Source: Ignavibacteria bacterium UBA6906 (GTDB lineage: Bacteria > Bacteroidota > Ignavibacteria > UBA10030 > UBA6906). Taken from it: a stretch of 5,054 nt of DNA. The stretch is from the NCBI GenBank assembly GCA_002451155.1, contig DKBG01000257.1:1-5054 (forward strand), written 5' to 3'. Positions 1 through 5,054 of the stretch are shown here, one piece after another. The notes beneath the pieces were generated by a model that was given only the letters and a program-made list of their open reading frames with translations, was not told where the DNA came from and did no database searches. Each line of letters begins with the position of its first letter. The stretch's first letter is position 1. The position numbers were made by a program, and so were the translations under genes.

Positions 1-125
1 GGAATGACAATGGTGTACGGCTTGCGGTCAGGGTGTGGTGCAGCATGGAAAAGGCCGTTGCTCTCCCAGAAGGAGTACCATTTGCCCTCCACGTCTCTGG
101 GACTATAAACTTTGTCGAGTGCCAC
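1..125 (-). CDS. valS: Valyl-tRNA synthetase, N-terminal fragment (cut by left window edge)
   Basis: Class I aminoacyl-tRNA synthetase that charges tRNA-Val with valine in the cytoplasm. Only 41 full codons plus two bases lie inside the window. The reading begins V-A-L-D-K-V-Y-S-P-R-D-V-E-G-K-W (GTG read as Met) and continues through W-x-S-N-G-L-F to K-P-Y-T-I-V-I, followed by a split Pro codon. This is the usual ValRS N-terminus, in which KPYTIVIPPPNVTG leads into the HIGH-type motif; that motif would lie just beyond base 1. The GTG start at 125-123 is chosen because an in-frame TAG (128-126) directly precedes it and a GGAG stands seven bases upstream. No in-frame ATG is available before the conserved region. 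It lies 44 bp after the M23 peptidase gene on the same strand with no visible terminator, so co-transcription is likely. Full-length ValRS is usually around 900 residues, so most of the gene is outside the window. Confidence 0.9.
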   Translation of the reverse strand, partial: MALDKVYSPRDVEGKWYSFWESNGLFHAAPHPDRKPYTIVI

Positions 126-132
126 CTATGAA

Positions 133-136
133 CTCC
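133..136 (-). promoter_or_regulatory. Shine-Dalgarno site of valS
   Basis: Read on the minus strand this is GGAG, followed by a seven-base spacer and the GTG start codon of valS. The spacing is near ideal, and it supports the GTG as the true start, since a stop codon sits immediately upstream in frame. Confidence 0.65.
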
Positions 137-169
137 GACTGTGCGTTGGACGGAGAGAGGATTCCGGGT

Positions 170-2464
170 TCAGCGAACGGTAAAGGACTTTTCCGTCATG
201 CCGGCGTTTCCGAGGTTGTCGGCAAGGCGGATCGTCAGGCGGTGGGAACCTCGACTGAGCGGCTCTGGGACGCGGATGATGACCCTTTTGTGTTCGCCGT
301 CGATCTCAGGAATCACATACGTGCCGTCAATGTACGTTTTTAGCCCCTGATAATCAACGCCGGCCGGTGCGTCGCCATAACGGAAGCTGATGAGCGGGCG
401 GCGCGGACGAGGGAACCGTACGCGGATCGACCCTGCCCAGGGCGGCGTCGAATCGTTAAGAATTGTGATTTCTGTAAGGGACCGCTGAAGATGAGCCGTG
501 ATTGGTCCCGCCGAGTCGGGCGGGAGGCTACGGAGGAGTGACCAGTCGCCGTTGCGTAATACAAACAGGCCCCTGGTGCCGTGGCCCTGCAGGACATCGA
601 GGGTGAGCGAGAGGCCGCCACGGAGGGTTGCGGACTCCGGCTCGATCCGATACACCGTACCGTTCTCCTCCTGCCTGGCGGTGACGGAGATGAAGAGGGG
701 GGCATAGACGGAAAGGGAGTCGAAGCCGATTGTAAGGCGACCGTTGTCGAAGGAATACCTGCCCCTGTTCCCCGGTGAGACCGGAAAGAGAGCTATGTCA
801 GCACTGTCGGTGACCATCGTTCCGCCGAACGTGCCCGCGGCGATCAGCGTTGCCCCCCGGGCTTCTTCATGTGAGGGCCTGATCTGTGCGCGATACCGAT
901 CGATATCGGTTGCGGTGAGCGTGATCGCTCGTTCAGTTGTCCCCTCCCGAAGTGAAAGGCGTGGGGGAGAGTCGGGAATACCTTCGGTTTCAACGGACAC
1001 GCTGAGCATTTCGCCATCGATGTGGTACGCGATCTTCACTCTGCCGGAGGCATGCTTGCTGCCGCGAACTACCCAGAACTTTGGCGGGGATTCACCGCCC
1101 GCTGCGGAGCGGAGGCGAATTTGCAGGAGGTCGGCGTCACATACATCAAGGGGGAGCTGGTAGCTCCGCGCGCTGCTATCGACCCGCACGGGGAGGGCCG
1201 AGGCGCGCCAGACAGGATCAGAATAGTGGCGACCCAGGATGAGCAGGCGTGGCATTGGCCCGTGTCCGTCCGGGTGAACAATCAGATGGTTCCCGTCTTG
1301 CCGCAGCGTGAAATCCGGTTGGTGGACGACGGAGAGGATCCCGTCGACCCGCGCTTCGTTGCTGTTGAAATCGGTGGAGATGACGCTAAAGGTATGTCTT
1401 CCCTCGGTCAGGTCCGCGGCCCTGATGACTCCCGCGTCCGGCGGCTGGGTATTCAAAAATGGAATGCCGTGTGCGCGTTCAACGTAGAGCTTTTCGAACC
1501 TGCCTTTTCCTGCTCGTAACAGATCCTGATCGTAGTAGAGGGCGATGAGCTGGGGCTCGCGGAAGAGAATCCGGTCAAGTTCGATGTGAAAGATCGGCTG
1601 TCCGTCGAGCAGGACGCGATGCTGGTAGATGCCGTGGCTGTATCGTGAAGCGTCCGATTTGTCGCGGGCTCTGACGGCAAACCCGATGGTTCCCTGAACG
1701 GTGATGACCGGTCCTGATGATCCACGTGTTCCCCGGGGATCGTAGAACCAAGCGTCCTGGTGGCCGTTCACCCGGGAGCTGACATCGAGAGGCAGAACTG
1801 CGAGGCGGCGGATGAGAGGGCGAAGGTTGTCTTCGACGACAAACTCGGGACACAGGAGTGGATTGATCGGGTTCTGGTTTTCGTCCCGGATTTCAAAATG
1901 GAGGTGGGGCGACCCGGTGCCGGTGTCTCCTGAGTACGCGACAACGTCTCCCTTCTTCACCGGAAACTCGTCGGGGCGGCAGAGCAGGGTGACTGGATAT
2001 TGTTCTCGTTCGCGCTGCTCGCGCTGCACCCGCTCTTCGATCGGTCCGGCGAATCGTTCCAGGTGGGCATAGGCTGTCGTGTAGCCGTCAGGATGACGGA
2101 GGAAGAGAATTTTGCCATACCCGTCCGGTTCGACGGTGATCCTCGAAACATATCCGGTTCTTGAGGCGATCACCGGGTCCCCCGTCCGGTCATTCGTACT
2201 TATATCGATGCCGGCGTGGAAATGGGTTCTGCGGTACTCGGCGAAACTTGAGGTAATGGCTCGGCTGGCAAGCGACGGCCAGGCATAATCGGAAAGGTCG
2301 GTTCTGATAGAATCGAACGGATCAACCGAATTGACAGTCGGGGGAGAAGACGGCGGGCCGGGAGGGACAGATCTGGTCGAGCGCGAAAGATGAGCGATAA
2401 GAAAAGCCGCAATCACGACTGCCGGCAAGAGATAGACTACGCTTTGCCGCATTCCTCCCCGCAT
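170..2464 (-). CDS. Membrane-anchored M23-family metallopeptidase with long C-terminal beta-rich region
   Basis: Predicted zinc endopeptidase of the LytM/M23 family, acting on peptidoglycan cross-bridges or stem peptides outside the inner membrane. A hydrophobic segment at residues 8-27 lacks a lipobox Cys and looks like an uncleaved signal anchor; a Pro/Ser-rich linker follows (33-45). The peptidase domain spans about 70-205 with all expected residues: H83-x3-D87 (HAGID), H134 (AYAH), and H187 and H189 (SPHLHFE). By family knowledge H83, D87 and H189 bind zinc, and H134 and H187 are catalytic. A charged Glu/Arg-rich insert (139-170) separates AYAH from the KKGD strand, as in Bacteroidetes-type relatives. 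Residues 206-764 match no domain I can name; the last 90 or so (TPPWAGS to the end) read like an Ig-like beta-sandwich. The start is ambiguous: the first ATG has AGGTGG only one base before it, and a second ATG at residue 5 abuts GGGGAGGA. The gene starts 5 bp after the ParA-like gene. Confidence 0.88.
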   Translation of the reverse strand: MRGGMRQSVVYLLPAVVIAAFLIAHLSRSTRSVPPGPPSSPPTVNSVDPFDSIRTDLSDYAWPSLASRAITSSFAEYRRTHFHAGIDISTNDRTGDPVIASRTGYVSRITVEPDGYGKILFLRHPDGYTTAYAHLERFAGPIEERVQREQREREQYPVTLLCRPDEFPVKKGDVVAYSGDTGTGSPHLHFEIRDENQNPINPLLCPEFVVEDNLRPLIRRLAVLPLDVSSRVNGHQDAWFYDPRGTRGSSGPVITVQGTIGFAVRARDKSDASRYSHGIYQHRVLLDGQPIFHIELDRILFREPQLIALYYDQDLLRAGKGRFEKLYVERAHGIPFLNTQPPDAGVIRAADLTEGRHTFSVISTDFNSNEARVDGILSVVHQPDFTLRQDGNHLIVHPDGHGPMPRLLILGRHYSDPVWRASALPVRVDSSARSYQLPLDVCDADLLQIRLRSAAGGESPPKFWVVRGSKHASGRVKIAYHIDGEMLSVSVETEGIPDSPPRLSLREGTTERAITLTATDIDRYRAQIRPSHEEARGATLIAAGTFGGTMVTDSADIALFPVSPGNRGRYSFDNGRLTIGFDSLSVYAPLFISVTARQEENGTVYRIEPESATLRGGLSLTLDVLQGHGTRGLFVLRNGDWSLLRSLPPDSAGPITAHLQRSLTEITILNDSTPPWAGSIRVRFPRPRRPLISFRYGDAPAGVDYQGLKTYIDGTYVIPEIDGEHKRVIIRVPEPLSRGSHRLTIRLADNLGNAGMTEKSFTVR

Positions 2465-2469
2465 TCCAC

Positions 2470-3297
2470 CTACGCCTGTTGAGCGAATTGCTGAAGGATT
2501 GTCGGTTCCAGCGTCGTCACAGCGACGCGGCTCTGGCGTGTGCGCGCGATCACTTGCTGCGCAATCTCGAGGTACGCCTTCGACCCGCGGGAGTTAATAT
2601 CATAGAGGACCGCCGGTTTGCCGTAGAAGCTTGCCTCTCCCAGCAGGTTGTTCTTTGGAATGAAGATATCGAAGAGGTAACGCTGGTACTTTGAATGGAG
2701 TTCTTTGAGGGTGATGTCCGTGACGCGTGTATTGGGTTCGTGCATGGTCAGGAGAATTCCCTCAACGCTGATGGTCTTGTTGGCGACTTCTTTGATCCAT
2801 TCAAGGTATTTGAAAAGTTTGTCCACTGCGTCGAGCGCGAAGTGCCCCGGCTTCACCGGAATGAGCACGGAGTCCGCCGCGGTCAGTGCGTTGGTGGACA
2901 TGCCGCGCAGGATTGGGGGGCAATCGAGGACGATGAAATCGTATTGGTGAACGACGCCCCGCATCGCGTTACGCAGCATCGTGCGGTTATCGGCCAGGCG
3001 GAACATCCGTTCCTCACTCTGGAGGGAATGGACGTTTGAAGGGATGAAGTCGAGATAAGGGAGATCGGTCTTATGGATCGCATTGGTGAGCGTCGTGGTG
3101 AAGTTAAAAACTTCATAGAGGCCCGACTTGACCGTCCCGTCAGTGAATCCGAGGGAGAGGGCAGAGGCGCCGAACGTATCCATATCGATCAGTAACGTAC
3201 GTTGTTCGGCGACGGCGAGGCTGGACGCAAGATTGACGGCGGTTGTTGTTTTTCCCACGCCGCCTTTGGGGAGCGCAACTGCAATGACTCTTGCCAT
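2470..3297 (-). CDS. Orphan ParA/Soj-type P-loop ATPase
   Basis: Deviant Walker ATPase of the ParA/MinD superfamily, cytoplasmic, 275 residues against about 253 for Bacillus Soj. The deviant Walker A is KGGVGKTT (11-18) with signature Lys11 and Lys16. The A' motif is LLIDMD (35-40) and the Walker B is FIVLDCPP (121-128). The C-terminal GKPAVLYDINSRGSKAYLEIA region (226-246) is typical of Soj. Oddities: the usual DxDPQGN after A' reads DMDTFGA; NQKGG is LPKGG; and at the positions of the Soj DNA-binding arginines R189 and R218 there are Asn189 and Leu218 (ungapped comparison from memory). A Gln-rich tail of about 22 residues extends past the Soj end. No parB or parS is visible. The gene starts 6 bp after the FAH-family gene and ends 5 bp before the M23 peptidase gene, so a role in positioning or regulating an envelope process is possible but only inferred. 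Chromosome partitioning is the alternative. Confidence 0.9.
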   Translation of the reverse strand: MARVIAVALPKGGVGKTTTAVNLASSLAVAEQRTLLIDMDTFGASALSLGFTDGTVKSGLYEVFNFTTTLTNAIHKTDLPYLDFIPSNVHSLQSEERMFRLADNRTMLRNAMRGVVHQYDFIVLDCPPILRGMSTNALTAADSVLIPVKPGHFALDAVDKLFKYLEWIKEVANKTISVEGILLTMHEPNTRVTDITLKELHSKYQRYLFDIFIPKNNLLGEASFYGKPAVLYDINSRGSKAYLEIAQQVIARTRQSRVAVTTLEPTILQQFAQQA

Positions 3298-3301
3298 GGA
3301 A

Positions 3302-3305
3302 TCCT
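3302..3305 (-). promoter_or_regulatory. Shine-Dalgarno site of the ParA-like gene
   Basis: Read on the minus strand this is AGGA, overlapping the TAG stop codon of the upstream FAH-family gene and lying four bases before the ATG. The overlap of stop codon and ribosome site suggests translational coupling within the operon. Confidence 0.5.
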
Positions 3306-3966
3306 ACCGTACGTGAACGGTTAGTGTGCCGACCGATTGAAGTTCGGCCTCGAGTCGGTCGCCGGGCCGAACTTCCCCGACGCCTTCCGGTGTTCCCGTA
3401 AAAATGAGATCGCCGCGTTCAAGAGTAAAGATTGTGGAGAGATACGAAATCAGATCCTCCACCTTGAATATCATTTCCCCGGTGCTCGCTCGCTGTCGGA
3501 CGTCGCCGTTGACTTTCAGTGTGAGGATCAGGGCGTGAGGGTCAGTCACGCGCGTCCTGCTCACCGCGTCTGATACCGGAGCAGACGTGTCAAATCCTTT
3601 TGCGACGCTCCACGGGAGCCCTTTCTTCTTCGCGTCGGCCTGAACATCACGAAGGGTCATGTCCAGGCCCACCGCGTATCCGGCCACATGGTCGAGTGCG
3701 CTCGCGCGTGGGATCGCACGGCCATCTTTTCCCACAACCACCACCATCTCGACCTCATAGTGCAGTTCCCGCGAGATAGGGGGAATGATTACCGTTTCAC
3801 CCGAAGAGATAAGCGCCGAGGACGGCTTCAGGAAGACAACCGGGGTCGTCGGAATTTCGGCTTTCATCTCTCGAGCGTGCTCGGCATAGTTCCGGCCGAG
3901 GCAGAGAATCTTTCCGACGCGGAATTTCTCTCCGGTCTCCCGAAGTGTGATGCTTCTCACAGACAT
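3304..3966 (-). CDS. Fumarylacetoacetate hydrolase family protein, FAHD1/YcgM-like
   Basis: Single-domain FAH-fold enzyme of 220 residues, the length of E. coli YcgM and human FAHD1. Relatives split or isomerise 1,3-dicarbonyl acids: acylpyruvate hydrolysis, and oxaloacetate decarboxylation or keto-enol conversion; the substrate here is not proven. Motifs in order are GRNYAEHA (24-31), FLKPSSAL (46-53), HYEVEM (69-74), LDMTLRDVQ (101-109), KGLPW (115-119), FDTSAP (125-130) and GTPEGVG (191-197). The residues known as functional in FAHD1 fall at identical numbers: H30 and E33 (catalytic pair), E71, E73 and D102 (Mg2+ ligands), Q109 and K123. That agreement is the main reason for starting at the ATG 3966-3964. 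The frame stays open a further 53 codons up to a TTG at 4125-4123, but that stretch resembles no FAH protein and has no ribosome site. The chosen ATG also lacks a clear Shine-Dalgarno site. This is the first gene of the leftward operon. Confidence 0.9.
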   Translation of the reverse strand: MSVRSITLRETGEKFRVGKILCLGRNYAEHAREMKAEIPTTPVVFLKPSSALISSGETVIIPPISRELHYEVEMVVVVGKDGRAIPRASALDHVAGYAVGLDMTLRDVQADAKKKGLPWSVAKGFDTSAPVSDAVSRTRVTDPHALILTLKVNGDVRQRASTGEMIFKVEDLISYLSTIFTLERGDLIFTGTPEGVGEVRPGDRLEAELQSVGTLTVHVR

Positions 3967-3976
3967 GTGGAAATGT

Positions 3977-4005
3977 AATATAGTCACCAGCTTAGAAACA
4001 CGCAA
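3977..4005 (-). promoter_or_regulatory. Candidate sigma70-like promoter of the leftward operon
   Basis: On the minus strand TTGCGT (4005-4000) and TATATT (3982-3977) are separated by exactly 17 bp. The -10 box matches TATAAT in five of six bases; the -35 box matches TTGACA only in TTG. Transcription would begin near 3970, leaving about four bases before the ATG at 3966, so the message would be almost leaderless. This fits the lack of a ribosome site there. Confidence 0.45.
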
Positions 4006-4151
4006 GCCGGACGGTCTCCGTCTCTCCTCCCTGTCGATGCACCAAAATTCGTGCCTCTCAGTCTCGGTGAAATCGCGGGGGGGATCCCAGAGAATCGGCG
4101 GGCGGGGGAAGCAGGGCCTACACAAATCTACAAAAGGGGAGGAGCCGTTCG

Positions 4152-4180
4152 TTGCAAATATCGAATTTTCAATCTAGATT
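4152..4180 (+). promoter_or_regulatory. Candidate sigma70-like promoter of purM
   Basis: TTGCAA (4152-4157) and TAGATT (4175-4180) are separated by exactly 17 bp in a locally AT-rich stretch. Each box matches the consensus in four of six bases. Transcription would start near 4187 and give a leader of about 35 bases before the purM ATG. The -10 box lies inside the palindrome at 4170-4181. Confidence 0.45.
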
Positions 4181-4181
4181 G
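4170..4181. repeat. Perfect 12-bp palindrome over the purM -10 box
   Basis: CAATCTAGATTG is its own reverse complement, with no spacer. It covers the whole proposed -10 hexamer of purM, a position where a dimeric repressor could block the polymerase. It does not resemble the E. coli PurR box (ACGCAAACGTTTGCGT), so the binding protein, if any, is unknown. A 12-bp palindrome can also arise by chance in AT-rich sequence. Confidence 0.4.
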
Positions 4182-4221
4182 TCATCGAACCATCCAACTT
4201 TCAGGCTCTCTGGGACCCTCA

Positions 4222-5054
4222 ATGCCCCTGACATATGCGCAGGCCGGCGTCAGCGTTGACGAAGGCGACCGGTTTGTCCGGCTGATCAGGCGGGACGTCC
4301 GGCGGACGTTCAATCCCCGGGTCCTCCGTGACATCGGGGCCTTTGGCGCCTTCTATGACGGACGTTTCCCGGGGATGCGCTCACCGGTCCTTGTATCAAG
4401 CGTTGACGGGGTGGGCACGAAGCTACTTGTGGCGCAGATGGCCGGACAGCACGGGTCGGTCGGGGAGGACCTGGTAAACCATTGCGTGAACGACATCCTG
4501 GTGTGCGGGGCACGCCCCCTCTTCTTCCTTGACTACTTTGCGACCGGACGACTTCGCCCTGAGACGGCGGCGCAGGTGATACACGGGTTTACCAGGGGCT
4601 GTCGGCGGAACGGGTGCGCGCTTATCGGGGGGGAGACCGCGGAGATGCCCGGAATGTACTCGGAGGACGAGTACGATCTGGCCGGGACGATCGTCGGAGT
4701 GGTGGAGCGCAGGCGGATTATCGACGGGCGACGGATCCGGAAGGGGGATGTTCTCGTGGGACTTCGCTCCAGCGGGTTACATACAAACGGGTACTCCTTA
4801 GCCAGGGCGGTTTTGTTCAAGCACTTTCAGATTTCCTCGTATATCGACGAGCTTGGAACGACCATTGGTGAGGCACTCTTGAAGGTCCACCGTTCCTATC
4901 TCACACCGGTCATGCTGATCCTGGGGCAATTCCCGGTCCATGGCATGGCTCACATCACGGGCGGAGGAATCGCCGGGAACACGGAGCGCGTCCTCCCTCG
5001 CGGCAGGCGTCTTCGCATAGACTGGAACGCGTGGGAGCGACCCCCGCTGTTCAC
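4222..5054 (+). CDS. purM: Phosphoribosylformylglycinamidine cyclo-ligase (AIR synthetase), 3' end missing
   Basis: Fifth step of de novo purine synthesis: FGAM plus ATP gives aminoimidazole ribonucleotide, ADP and phosphate, in the cytoplasm. The window holds 277 full codons; E. coli PurM has about 345 residues, so roughly 60-70 C-terminal residues lie past base 5054. Family motifs appear in order: YAQAGVSVDEGD near the start (5-16), SSVDGVGTKL (59-68), EDLVNHCVNDI (82-92), PLFFLDYFATG (99-109), IGGETAEMPGMY (135-146), SSGLHTNGYSL (183-193), ITGGGIAGNTERVLP (245-259) and WERPPLF at the edge. The ATP-binding Asp/Gly-rich segments look intact and there is no frameshift. The ATG is chosen because the conserved YxxAGV begins four codons later. 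No Shine-Dalgarno sequence precedes it, which is common in the FCB group. The gene diverges from the FAH-family operon and is probably expressed from the candidate promoter at 4152-4180. Confidence 0.96.
   Translation, partial: MPLTYAQAGVSVDEGDRFVRLIRRDVRRTFNPRVLRDIGAFGAFYDGRFPGMRSPVLVSSVDGVGTKLLVAQMAGQHGSVGEDLVNHCVNDILVCGARPLFFLDYFATGRLRPETAAQVIHGFTRGCRRNGCALIGGETAEMPGMYSEDEYDLAGTIVGVVERRRIIDGRRIRKGDVLVGLRSSGLHTNGYSLARAVLFKHFQISSYIDELGTTIGEALLKVHRSYLTPVMLILGQFPVHGMAHITGGGIAGNTERVLPRGRRLRIDWNAWERPPLF

Larger units (their letters stand above)
3967..4221. other. Divergent intergenic region between the FAH-family gene and purM
   Basis: This 255-bp region separates two genes transcribed away from each other. 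It contains one candidate promoter per strand, a perfect 12-bp palindrome at 4170-4181, and a G-rich patch (runs of G at 4077-4083, 4097-4098, 4100-4102, 4104-4108 and 4114-4116). Its purM-proximal end (about 4150-4200) is visibly more AT-rich than the genes. I see no tRNA, no riboswitch I recognise, and no convincing small gene. The minus-strand frame continuous with the FAH-family gene is open across 3967-4125, but I judge it non-coding. Confidence 0.7.

Noticed and set aside
126..169. Possible terminator between the M23 peptidase gene and valS
   Set aside because: The 44-bp gap shows no stable stem followed by a T run on the minus strand, so read-through into valS is more likely.
1022..1519. 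Long plus-strand open frame (165 codons) inside the peptidase gene
   Set aside because: It lies wholly antisense to the M23 peptidase gene, whose frame is intact with clear motifs. The antisense translation resembles no family and is expected from GC-rich coding sequence.
2695..3039. Plus-strand open frame of 114 codons inside the ParA-like gene
   Set aside because: It is antisense to a well-supported ATPase and covers the complement of its Walker B region; there is no recognisable product.
2470..3297. Classic parABS chromosome-partition locus
   Set aside because: There is no parB on either side and I saw no parS-like 16-bp palindrome (TGTTTCACGTGAAACA type). The neighbours are a metabolic enzyme and a peptidase.
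4039..4054. GCAC-N8-GTGC inverted repeat in the intergenic region
   Set aside because: The four-base arms are too short to be meaningful, and the pairing does not extend inward or outward.
4310..4820. Minus-strand open frames across the purM region
   Set aside because: The plus-strand PurM reading is unmistakable and continuous here; the minus frames are its shadows.

Overview
The window is a compact, GC-rich stretch of bacterial chromosome holding five protein-coding genes, two of them cut by the window edges. The gene types and the style of the proteins fit a member of the FCB group (the Bacteroidetes/Chlorobi/Ignavibacteria side). The main pointers are a Bacteroidetes-type M23 peptidase with a long C-terminal beta-rich region, a PurM with a GNTxRVLP-type motif, and no Shine-Dalgarno site before purM. 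This placement is an inference from recognition by eye; no database was searched. I see no rRNA, tRNA, CRISPR array, insertion sequence, phage gene or integration scar.

Layout, right to left on the minus strand: a FAHD1/YcgM-like fumarylacetoacetate hydrolase family protein (3304-3966), an orphan ParA/Soj-type ATPase (2470-3297), a large membrane-anchored M23 metallopeptidase (170-2464), and the first 41 codons of valS, valyl-tRNA synthetase (1-125, GTG start, leaving the window at base 1). Spacings are 6, 5 and 44 bp with no visible terminator, so these four probably form one transcript. On the plus strand, diverging from them across a 255-bp intergenic region, is the 5' four-fifths of purM, AIR synthetase of purine synthesis (4222-5054, open at the right edge).

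The intergenic region 3967-4221 carries one sigma70-like promoter candidate in each direction, both with exact 17-bp spacers. The leftward promoter lies so close to the FAH-family start codon that its transcript would be nearly leaderless. The rightward one has a perfect 12-bp palindrome over its -10 box, a possible operator for purM.

The genes are mostly housekeeping: aminoacylation, purine synthesis, keto-acid metabolism and cell-wall remodelling. The least ordinary part is the ParA-like ATPase. It has no parB beside it, and in an ungapped comparison from memory it lacks both arginines that mediate DNA binding in Bacillus Soj. It is packed tightly against an envelope peptidase gene. I do not find convincing evidence of a wholly new system here; the ParA/M23 pair is the best lead.
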